Shown one piece after another: positions 1 to 6,360 of a stretch of 29,748 bases of DNA. The stretch spans positions 1 through 29,748 of the forward strand of contig CALAWP010000089.1 in assembly GCA_937895345.1 (NCBI GenBank). The letters are read 5' to 3'. This DNA comes from an uncultured Paenibacillus sp. GTDB taxonomy: Bacteria; Bacillota; Bacilli; Paenibacillales; Paenibacillaceae. How positions within the stretch are numbered: the stretch's first letter is position 1; every line of letters starts with the position of its first letter. The notes beneath the pieces are model-generated. The model was given only the letters and a program-made list of their open reading frames with translations, was not told where the DNA came from and searched no databases. Both the position numbers and the translations under genes were made by a program.

Positions 1-617
1 ATTATGGGGAAATTTCAAATGCCGTTATTGGGGATTTTACCACTGCCGTTCACATAGTGAATGCAGGCCGCAAAAATGTTAATGACTTACTGGAGTAATT
101 ATCCACAACGATAGTACATTTACTAATTGCTGCTTACGGAAACTTTTATATTTATACTTCTGAATACGCAAACTTCTCGCCGCCTTAATGCCTAGCAAGC
201 CTCCGCCAACTTCGGCGTGCCTTCTTCGGCTAACTTCGGTGCGCCTCCTTCGGCCAACATCGACGTGCCTTCTTTGGCCTAACTTCGATCGACGTGCCTT
301 CTTTGGCCTAACTTCGGCTTGCCCTTCTTCGGCCAACTTCGGCAAGTTTCGGCCGATCTCTTGTACGTCTTGGATGCACTTTGCTTCATCTCGACTCACA
401 CTATGGGATGGTTGGAGTATAGCTGCATATTTTGCCGCCGTCTAGTAGACTATATGACAACGTTTGTTCTTCGTGCTCGGCTGCCGGCCGGGTTGCCGGC
501 ATTTCCTGTTCAGATGGGATAGTGGTAGCAGGGAACTCAGAGTAGATTAATACCCGGTAGGGAAGACGCATTTCGTTTCCTGAGCTAAGGGGATAGTGAG
601 GACAAGCGTCAAAAACT
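1..617. other. gene-free region, no convincing coding sequence
   Basis: No reading frame here resembles a known family. The longest frames (minus strand 79-399 and 401-640) have atypical composition; the first is an Arg-rich translation of the tandem repeat at 200-346 and neither has a good ribosome binding site. A GC-rich hairpin lies at 482-501 (TGCCGGC, 6-nt loop, GCCGGCA). The region is more AT-rich at 1-180. It lies downstream of the LacI/Gfo/ThuA operon terminator. It may be a dispersed intergenic element, but that cannot be judged from one copy. Confidence 0.6.
200..346. repeat. degenerate tandem repeat, about six units of 20-29 bp
   Basis: Six consecutive units resemble CCTTCTTCGGCCAACTTCGG followed by CGTG or similar. 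They begin near 200, 220, 244, 268, 297 and 322, with lengths of about 20, 24, 24, 29, 25 and 25 bp. Units differ by several substitutions, and the fourth carries an insertion of about 4-5 bp. Since 24 bp is a multiple of three, a minus-strand frame reads an Arg/Glu/Val repeat peptide, but the 29- and 25-bp units break the period. This argues for a non-coding minisatellite-like repeat. Confidence 0.75.
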
Positions 618-657
618 AGACCTGACGGGTAAGCTAGCACGCTTACTCGTCAGGTCT
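618..657 (-). terminator. Rho-independent terminator of the LacI/Gfo/ThuA operon
   Basis: Arms at 618-634 and 641-657 form a 17-bp stem with one mismatched or wobble pair and a 6-nt loop (635-640). On the minus strand the stem is followed by TAGTTTTTG, a T-rich tail. It lies about 75 bp past the stop codon of the last operon gene. Confidence 0.85.
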
Positions 658-730
658 AATTGCCAATTCATGAGGTCGTTGGGTGATGATCGATGGTTAT
701 CCGTCAAACGCACCGTTAGAGGTGAACGAA

Positions 731-1831
731 TCAGTCCAGGCAGAAGGGCCGCAAGCCAAGCGGGAGCGGAGCCGGACGGGCGCAGGTGCTGCTCAGCGAA
801 TAATGGCGTCCTTGCTCCGAGGCATCATGGAAGCCGTGCATCGCTTCCAGCACATGATAAGCCAGCTCGCCGCTGGCGCGATGCGCTCTGCCTGTCATGA
901 TCGCTTTGGCCATGTCGGCGGCGCCAACGCCGCGGGCATTTTCGGAATAGCCGTGAGTGAGCGGTATGCTCGACCATTCCTTGGCTCCGGCCCGCCAGAC
1001 GCGGATTTCTCCGCCGAAGTTGTTCGGATCGGGCACCAGCAACGTGCCTCCGCTGCCGTATACTTCGATGCGGGGGAGTACCGATCCGCCCTTCACGTCA
1101 AAGCTCGTCAGCAAAGTGCCGATGGCGCCCGAGGCGAAATCGATAACTCCCGCGATATGGGTCGGCACCTCCACCTTGATGATCTGGCCTTGTTTCGGCT
1201 GACTCGCGATCACTCTTTCCGGATAGGAAATGCGAGCCGACCCCGTTACCCTGGTCATCGGGCCCAGCATGGCGACTAGCGCCGTCAAATAATACGGCCC
1301 CATATCGAACATCGGGCCGCCGCCCTTCTGGTAATAAAACTCCGGAGCCGGATGCCAGCTTTCATGCCCGCCCCCGACCATAAAAGCCGTCGCTCCGATC
1401 GGCGTGCCGATCCAGCCGTCTTCGATCAGCTTGATGCAAGTTTGCAAGCCGCCGCCGAGAAACGTGTCCGGGGCGCTGCCGACACGCAATCCTTTGCGGG
1501 CAGCCAGCGCCAGCACCTCTGCCGCTTCCTCGCGGGTAACGGCAAAAGGCTTTTCCACATAAACATGCTTGTCCGCTTCCAACGCTTGCAAATTAACCGG
1601 CGCGTGAGCCTGCGGAATCGTCAAATTGATGATCATCTCGACGCTGTCGTCCGCGAGCAGTTCTTCCACCGTGCAGCCGCGAATGCCGTGCTGCTCCGCC
1701 TTGGCGCGGGCTCTGTCCGCATCGAGATCAGCGCAGGCGACCACTTCCATCGCGTCGAACTTGCTGCCGTTTTCCAAATAAATGCCGCTAATATTGCCTG
1801 TGCCGATAATGCCCGCTTTCAGTTTGGCCAT
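731..1831 (-). CDS. Gfo/Idh/MocA family oxidoreductase (distal copy)
   Basis: This is a 366-aa NAD(P)-dependent sugar or inositol dehydrogenase-type protein, about the usual family length. The N-terminal Rossmann fold shows GIIGTGNISG at residues 7-16. The EKP signature, whose Lys is typically catalytic in this family, is at residues 93-95 (YVEKPFAV). The C-terminal half contains the GPMFDMGPYYLT segment and ends with the HGFHDASE-type helix common in this family. The ATG is preceded by GGGAG. It is the last gene of the four-gene minus-strand operon, 43 bp after the ThuA gene, with a terminator downstream. The substrate is unknown; the context suggests oxidation or reduction of a carbohydrate-derived intermediate. 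It is clearly divergent from the other Gfo/Idh/MocA protein in the operon, so the two probably act on different intermediates. Confidence 0.93.
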   Translation of the reverse strand: MAKLKAGIIGTGNISGIYLENGSKFDAMEVVACADLDADRARAKAEQHGIRGCTVEELLADDSVEMIINLTIPQAHAPVNLQALEADKHVYVEKPFAVTREEAAEVLALAARKGLRVGSAPDTFLGGGLQTCIKLIEDGWIGTPIGATAFMVGGGHESWHPAPEFYYQKGGGPMFDMGPYYLTALVAMLGPMTRVTGSARISYPERVIASQPKQGQIIKVEVPTHIAGVIDFASGAIGTLLTSFDVKGGSVLPRIEVYGSGGTLLVPDPNNFGGEIRVWRAGAKEWSSIPLTHGYSENARGVGAADMAKAIMTGRAHRASGELAYHVLEAMHGFHDASEQGRHYSLSSTCARPAPLPLGLRPFCLD

Positions 1832-1874
1832 AGTCTCCCATCCCTTTTGTCCATATCGCTATTGCCTAACAAAG

Positions 1875-2606
1875 TTACAGCTGGTTGTCCTGCATGCCCG
1901 TATAGGCCGCTTCCAACCCTGCGGCGCCGCTCAAACGAACCGCCTCCGCCTTGCCTTCCGCGCACCAGTTGAAGCCTCTCCTCATCAGTTCCATGACGAC
2001 CGGAATTTCCATAATGTTGGCCTGATGGCCGAGCGCATTGTAATAAACGCGGCCGAGTCCCCAGCGCTTGGTCCAGATGACCGGCATATCGACCGCCTTG
2101 TTCAAGGAGTGCGGCCCCGGCACGGTCGGGAAACGCGTCGTCGCCAGCACCTCTACAGCCGGATCGACATGCAAATAATATTGCTCCGTGCTGACCTCGA
2201 AATCTTCGATGCCGGCCGTCAAGGAGCTCGACGAGTTGCAAATATTGATGGTATACTTTACGCCGTCATTGCCGGGATGAGCCACCCATTGGCCGCCCGT
2301 CATAAACTGCCAGTCCACGTTCTCGCGAAACGCGTCGCACATGCCTCCATGGCTGCCCGCAAGACCGACGCCGCTCTGGACCGCCGCCGAGACGTTGTCC
2401 ACCAGCTTTTGATCGATCCGTCCCATCGTCCATAACGGAACGATCAAATCCAGCTCCTTCAGCTTCTCCGCATCGGCGAACGCCTCCAGCGTATCGGACA
2501 CTTCCACGCCGAAGCCTTCCTCCTCCAATTGTTTGCGGAAGATCGCGGCGACCTCCTCCGGCTGATGGCCAAGCCAGCCTCCCCATACGATCAAGGCTTT
2601 TTTCAT
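1875..2606 (-). CDS. ThuA domain-containing protein
   Basis: This 243-aa protein has the ThuA-like (glutamine-amidotransferase-like) fold. Visible family features are the N-terminal KKALIVWGGWLGH strand and loop, the central GLAGSHGGMCDAF segment, the HPGN stretch, and the C-terminal WTKRWGLGRVYYNALGH motif that closes most ThuA proteins. ThuA proteins are linked genetically to disaccharide utilisation through 3-keto-sugar intermediates (the ThuAB trehalose system) and often sit beside Gfo/Idh/MocA dehydrogenases. Here one lies on each side, which fits a keto-sugar pathway, though the substrate is an inference. The ATG at 2606 has AAAGGGG about nine bases upstream. No signal peptide is visible, so it is probably cytoplasmic. 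Confidence 0.9.
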   Translation of the reverse strand: MKKALIVWGGWLGHQPEEVAAIFRKQLEEEGFGVEVSDTLEAFADAEKLKELDLIVPLWTMGRIDQKLVDNVSAAVQSGVGLAGSHGGMCDAFRENVDWQFMTGGQWVAHPGNDGVKYTINICNSSSSLTAGIEDFEVSTEQYYLHVDPAVEVLATTRFPTVPGPHSLNKAVDMPVIWTKRWGLGRVYYNALGHQANIMEIPVVMELMRRGFNWCAEGKAEAVRLSGAAGLEAAYTGMQDNQL

Positions 2607-2657
2607 CTGATTGCGCCCCTTTATTAGTTGTAGTTAACATTTGGCAAATTAACCGGC

Positions 2658-3818
2658 CTACAGCTCGGACAGGTCTACCCACCTGCGTTCCGCAATCGAC
2701 AGATCGACCGCCTCGAGCACTTCCTGACACTTCACCCCGTCGACGAAATTCGGCACCGGCTGGCGGTCTTCCTCCATCGCCCGCATCAGCTCATGCACTT
2801 CGTGCGTGAACGTGTGCTCGTAGCCGATCGTATGGCCCGGCGGCCACCAGGCGTCCATGTATGCATGGGCCGGATCGGTCGCCAGGACGCGCCTGAAGCC
2901 CTGCACATCTTCCGCGTCGTCCGTAAAGAAAACTTGAAGCTCGTTCATCCGCTCGAAATCGAATTTGATGCTGCCGTTACTGCCGTTAATTTCAAATGCG
3001 TTCGTGCAGCGGTGGCCGGCGGCAAAGCGGGTCGCTTCGAAGCTGCCCAGCGCTCCCCCGGCAAAGCGGGCCATAAAGAGGGTGGCGTCGTCCACCGTGA
3101 CGTCGCCCATCTCGGCGCTTGCGCCGCCTTTAGCGCTTAGCCCCGTCATGGCGGATGCAATCGGGCGCCGCTTGACGAACGTCTCGCTCATGCCGATCAC
3201 TTCCTTGAATTCGCCGACCAGGAACCTTGCCAAGTCGATAATGTGGGCGCCCAAGTCGCCGTGCGAACCGGAGCCCGCAATATCCTTCTGCAGCCGCCAG
3301 ACGAGCGGGAACGACGGATCGATAATCCAGTCCTGCAGGAACACCGCCCTGAAATGATAAATTTGTCCGATGCGCCCTTCCTCCACCAGCTTCTTGGCCA
3401 GTTGGACGGCCGGAGCAAAACGGTAGTTGAAGCCGACCATATGCTTGATGCCGGCTTGCTCCGCCGCCGCCAGCATTTCCCGGGAATCGGCGAGCGTCAA
3501 AGCAAGCGGCTTCTCGCAAAAAAGATGCTTGCCCGCCTCGGCCGCCGCGAGCGCGATAGCCTTATGCGCGTCGCTCGGAGCGTTGATGTCGATCAAATCG
3601 ATATCGTCGCGCTTCACAAGCTCCCGCCAATCCGTGACGGCGCTCTCCCAGCCGAATTGCGCCCTTGCTTGTTCCAGCGCCGCCGGATCGCGGCCGCAAA
3701 TCGCCTTCATTTCCGGTCTGAGCGAGTCCGGGAAAAACATCGGCAACGCGCGGTAAGCGTTGCTGTGCGCCTTGCCCATAAACTTGTAGCCCACCATGCC
3801 AACTTTTACGCTCTTCAT
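2658..3818 (-). CDS. Gfo/Idh/MocA family oxidoreductase (proximal copy)
   Basis: This is a 386-aa NAD(P)-binding oxidoreductase. The Rossmann motif GMVGYKFMG is at residues 7-15 and the CEKPLA signature at 101-106, with Lys103 as the likely catalytic Lys. A GDLGAHIIDLARF segment follows, with the Asp and His positions typical of the active site in this family. The frame is open further upstream, but the ATG at 3818 is the better start: it has AAAGGCGG at suitable distance, and MKSVKVGMVG matches usual family N-termini. It lies 32 bp after the LacI-family gene and 51 bp before the ThuA gene, so it is probably co-transcribed and controlled by that regulator. Homologues include myo-inositol and sugar dehydrogenases. 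The exact substrate is not visible. Confidence 0.93.
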   Translation of the reverse strand: MKSVKVGMVGYKFMGKAHSNAYRALPMFFPDSLRPEMKAICGRDPAALEQARAQFGWESAVTDWRELVKRDDIDLIDINAPSDAHKAIALAAAEAGKHLFCEKPLALTLADSREMLAAAEQAGIKHMVGFNYRFAPAVQLAKKLVEEGRIGQIYHFRAVFLQDWIIDPSFPLVWRLQKDIAGSGSHGDLGAHIIDLARFLVGEFKEVIGMSETFVKRRPIASAMTGLSAKGGASAEMGDVTVDDATLFMARFAGGALGSFEATRFAAGHRCTNAFEINGSNGSIKFDFERMNELQVFFTDDAEDVQGFRRVLATDPAHAYMDAWWPPGHTIGYEHTFTHEVHELMRAMEEDRQPVPNFVDGVKCQEVLEAVDLSIAERRWVDLSEL

Positions 3819-3850
3819 GCTCTCATTCCGCCTTTCGCGTATTTTTATGG

Positions 3851-4873
3851 TCAAGTGCTTGACCGGCATACGAGCTTGACCGGCAGCAGCCATTCCAGCT
3901 CAAGGTCCGCATCGCCGCGCCGTGCGCCGTCCCGGTCCAGCAGTCTTTCTGCCGCCAGCTTGCCCATTTCATAAAAGGGTACCGCCACCGTCGTCAGCTG
4001 CGGACTGATCAGCCGGGAAGCGTCGGAATCGTCGTAACCGGCGATGACGTAATCCGCGCCCGCTTCCAGACCCTGCTCCTTCAGCCCTTGCATAAGGCCG
4101 ATCGCCATCCTGTCGTTGGCGGCGAATACCGCATCCGCCTCTCCGCCGCGAATCGCCGCCGCGACGGACGGCGCCAGGCTGTAACCGCTCTTGCGGCTGT
4201 AGTTCCCCTCAAACAGCCACTCGCGGCGAACGGCGATTCCGGCATCCGCCATCGCCTTCTTGTATCCCTCGTATCGGTCCCGGCTGTTCGAGAAGGAGGA
4301 CGGTCCGTTTACAAACGCAATGCTTCGTCTGCCCCTCTCGAGCAAATGCGTGACCGCCATCGCGCTGCCCGCCGCATGGTCGGCGTCCACCGTCATAAAT
4401 CCGGCGCCGTCAAACCGCTGATTGACCAGGCAGAACGGAAACCCTTCGCGTTTCAGTTCGTCCAGCGCTTCTCTCTCTCCCGGCTCCTCGCGCGACCCGA
4501 GCACGATGCATGCATCGATCTTTTGCGTGCGGAACAGCCGCGCATAATCCCGCTCTTCGTCCGGCTGCCGAAAAATCAACAGCAGATCGTAGCCGCATCG
4601 GTTGGCCGTTTCGCCGATCCCGCTCAAAATCTCGGAAAAATAATAGGTCGAGAACAGATGCACCTTGGGCACGAACGGCAATATAACGCCGACATTGCCG
4701 CTCTTGCGCAGCGCCAGCCGCCTCGCGTTCGCGTTTGGCACGTAGCCGAGCTCTGACGCGGCCTGCAACACCTTCTTGCGCGTCTCTTCCTTGATCGGGC
4801 CGACGTTGTTCAACACTCTGGAGACGGTCGCTTCCGATACGCCGGCGAGTTTCGCGACTTCTTTTCTTCTGAT
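3851..4873 (-). CDS. LacI-family transcriptional regulator, apparent ATC start
   Basis: This is a 340-aa LacI/GalR-family repressor. The N-terminal helix-turn-helix reads RRKEVAKLAGVSEATVSRVL, followed by the hinge helix region (NARRLALRKSGNVGVILP) and a periplasmic-binding-protein-like sensor domain to the C-terminus (for example AVFAANDRMAIGLM and IAGYDDSD). The sequence coding for the HTH has no in-frame ATG, GTG or TTG between the upstream TGA and a GTG at 4816, which lies inside the HTH. A textbook AAAGGAGG is placed seven bases before an ATC codon at 4873-4871, so ATC is the likeliest start; starting at 4816 would destroy DNA binding. It is the first gene of the operon, and a LacI-type palindrome lies in its own promoter, implying autoregulation and control of the dehydrogenase and ThuA genes. 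A single-base assembly error (ATG to ATC) is the main alternative. Confidence 0.85.
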   Translation of the reverse strand: MRRKEVAKLAGVSEATVSRVLNNVGPIKEETRKKVLQAASELGYVPNANARRLALRKSGNVGVILPFVPKVHLFSTYYFSEILSGIGETANRCGYDLLLIFRQPDEERDYARLFRTQKIDACIVLGSREEPGEREALDELKREGFPFCLVNQRFDGAGFMTVDADHAAGSAMAVTHLLERGRRSIAFVNGPSSFSNSRDRYEGYKKAMADAGIAVRREWLFEGNYSRKSGYSLAPSVAAAIRGGEADAVFAANDRMAIGLMQGLKEQGLEAGADYVIAGYDDSDASRLISPQLTTVAVPFYEMGKLAAERLLDRDGARRGDADLELEWLLPVKLVCRSST

Positions 4874-4888
4874 GGAGAAACCTCCTTT
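4873..4888 (-). promoter_or_regulatory. strong ribosome binding site before the ATC start
   Basis: On the minus strand AAAGGAGG is followed by TTTCTCC and then ATC AGA AGA. The seven-base spacing is optimal for initiation at the ATC and unsuitable for any standard start codon nearby. This site decides the start of the LacI-family gene. Confidence 0.8.
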
Positions 4889-4927
4889 CGTTCAAAAATC
4901 GACGTTATGCAATCTCTCGAATGGTTA

Positions 4928-4941
4928 TGAAAACGTTATAA
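4928..4941. promoter_or_regulatory. cre-like site (predicted CcpA target)
   Basis: TGAAAACGTTATAA matches the Bacillus cre consensus TGWAARCGYTWWCA at 13 of 14 positions. It overlaps the predicted minus-strand -10 element of the LacI operon, where bound CcpA would block transcription. Carbon catabolite repression of the operon is therefore likely. The assignment rests on motif match and position only. Confidence 0.6.
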
Positions 4942-4964
4942 TGTACACGCGTACATTATGTCAC
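4935..4964 (-). promoter_or_regulatory. sigma-A type promoter of the LacI/Gfo/ThuA operon
   Basis: On the minus strand a -35-like GTGACA (4959-4964) and a -10-like TATAAC (4935-4940) are separated by 18 bp. Initiation would give a 5' leader of roughly 50-55 bases before the ribosome binding site and ATC codon. Confidence 0.55.
4938..4959. promoter_or_regulatory. LacI-family operator palindrome
   Basis: A 22-bp near-perfect palindrome has half-sites ATAATGTACAC and GCGTACATTAT. Only the pair next to the central step mismatches. The centre is CpG, the usual hallmark of LacI/GalR operators. It fills the spacer between the predicted -35 and -10 elements of the operon whose first gene is a LacI-family regulator, so autorepression is the natural reading. 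Confidence 0.75.
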
Positions 4965-5005
4965 GCAGCCGCGTTGATGTCAATCCTCCTTTCCGACGAA
5001 AAAAT

Positions 5006-5034
5006 AAAGACCGGGAATCTTGTTCCCGGTCTTT
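5006..5034 (-). terminator. Rho-independent terminator of the murG-like gene
   Basis: A perfect 12-bp inverted repeat (AAAGACCGGGAA and TTCCCGGTCTTT) has a 5-nt loop. On the minus strand it is followed by TATTTTTTC (5005-4997). It lies 40 bp past the stop codon of the murG-like gene and separates it from the LacI operon promoter. Confidence 0.9.
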
Positions 5035-5073
5035 CAACCTATTCGGTGCGTGCGGCGATTTGCTATATACACG

Positions 5074-6150
5074 TTACCTGGCCGTCCGCTTCGTCAGCTC
5101 GGCGATCCATTTCATGACCGTTTCGATGCCTCCGCTTTGCGCCTGACGGCCCATGTTCCGACGGTAGTCCTCCCGGTTGGCGTACAGCCTGACCGCTTGC
5201 TCCGCCAGCGAAGCTGAGGTCATCTGCTGCTCTTGAAGCACCTCGCAATACCCCGATTTGCGGAACGATTCGGCGTTCAGCAGCTGATCGCCCCTGGACT
5301 GGCCTTTGGGCAGCGGAATTAGCAGCATCGGCTTGCCTAAAGCCAAAAATTCGAATATCGCGTTGGAGCCCGCTCGCGAAACGACCGTCTCCGTCATGGC
5401 GAGCAGATGGGGCAGCTCCTCGTTCACGTATTCAAACTGCTTGTAGCCGGGAGCTTCGAGCGAGCGATCCAGCCCGTTTTTGCCGCACAAATGGACGATT
5501 TGAAAATGTTTGGACAGCTCGGGCAGCGCCGCCCGCACCGTTTCGTTAATTTTTTTGGCGCCCAGGCTTCCGCCCATGACCATAAGTACCGGCTTGCTCC
5601 GGTCGAAGCCGCATATTGCCCGTCCCTTTTGCGCGCTGCCCTGCAGCAGCTCGGGACGGACGATCGGCCCGATGTGGCGAAACTTGCCGTTGCGGACGCC
5701 TTCGGCCGTTTCCGGAAAAGTCGTGCATACGCCCGACGCAAACGGAATCGAAATCCGATTCGCCAATCCCGGCGTCAGGTCGGATTCGTGTATCAAGACG
5801 GGAATCCGGTTCAGCCACGCCCCGAGCACGACGGGAACGGAGACGAACCCCCCCTTCGAAAAGACGATGTCCGGCTTGATCCGGCGAATGATCCGGTATG
5901 CCTGGCCGACGCCTTGTATCACTTTGAAAGGATCCTTTACGTTCTGCCAGGATAAATATCTGCGCAGCTTGCCCGTCGCGATCGCGTGATAACGGACGTC
6001 CCTCATCCCTTCGGTCAGCTGCCTTTCAATGCCGGCTTCCGAGCCTATGTAATCGACCGACCAGCCCTCTTGCAAATATCGCGGGATTAGCGCCAAATTG
6101 ACCATGACGTGTCCCGCCGAGCCGCCGCCCGTAAACAATATCTTTTTCAT
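5074..6150 (-). CDS. MurG-like undecaprenyl-PP-MurNAc-pentapeptide GlcNAc transferase (MurG paralogue)
   Basis: This is a 358-aa GT-B family-28 glycosyltransferase of the MurG type, which adds GlcNAc from UDP-GlcNAc to lipid I to form lipid II on the inner membrane face. The N-terminal glycine-rich loop TGGGSAGHV is present. So are HESDLTPGLANRI in the acceptor domain, MGGSLGAKKIN at the start of the C-terminal domain, and the donor-binding segment SRAGSNAIFEFLALGKPMLL, then QSRGDQLLNA. The ATG at 6150 is preceded by GGTGG at eight bases; a GTG four codons upstream is possible. Canonical murG lies in the division and cell-wall cluster, which is absent here. This is therefore probably a second, MurG2-type paralogue. 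It appears to be transcribed alone, and its terminator follows. Confidence 0.88.
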   Translation of the reverse strand: MKKILFTGGGSAGHVMVNLALIPRYLQEGWSVDYIGSEAGIERQLTEGMRDVRYHAIATGKLRRYLSWQNVKDPFKVIQGVGQAYRIIRRIKPDIVFSKGGFVSVPVVLGAWLNRIPVLIHESDLTPGLANRISIPFASGVCTTFPETAEGVRNGKFRHIGPIVRPELLQGSAQKGRAICGFDRSKPVLMVMGGSLGAKKINETVRAALPELSKHFQIVHLCGKNGLDRSLEAPGYKQFEYVNEELPHLLAMTETVVSRAGSNAIFEFLALGKPMLLIPLPKGQSRGDQLLNAESFRKSGYCEVLQEQQMTSASLAEQAVRLYANREDYRRNMGRQAQSGGIETVMKWIAELTKRTAR

Positions 6151-6262
6151 GCCGTCTACCACCCATCCATGCGTTCATCCTCATTATTATACGACGCGGC
6201 GGCGAAAATAGCACTTGCGGATAATGAAGAGTTCGAAACGCATGAACCGGACAAGAACGGCA

Positions 6263-6300
6263 AGACGCTTCCGTCTCGCCGAAACGAGAAAGAAGCGTCT
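6263..6300. other. imperfect inverted repeat between murG-like and SLH genes
   Basis: AGACGCTTC (6263-6271) pairs perfectly with GAAGCGTCT (6292-6300), and an inner 5-bp stem (TCTCG with CGAGA) lies within the loop. It is about 60 bp past the stop of the minus-strand SLH-hydrolase gene and could end its transcript, but no T-tract follows on that strand. A Rho-independent role is uncertain. Confidence 0.35.
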
Positions 6301-6360
6301 GCAAGCATCGTTATGGATGATTCTTGATTAGAACGAATATGTCGGGGAGCCGCGCCTTGT

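Noticed and set aside
200..346. Possible CRISPR array
   Set aside because: Units are contiguous and degenerate with no unique spacers, and no cas genes are present.
79..640. Two minus-strand open frames (79-399 and 401-640)
   Set aside because: The first is largely a translation of the tandem repeat, and the second has no family resemblance. Neither has a convincing ribosome binding site.
4814..4816. GTG as start of the LacI-family gene
   Set aside because: It would begin inside the helix-turn-helix, removing the recognition region, and has no ribosome binding site, whereas an ideal one precedes the ATC at 4873.
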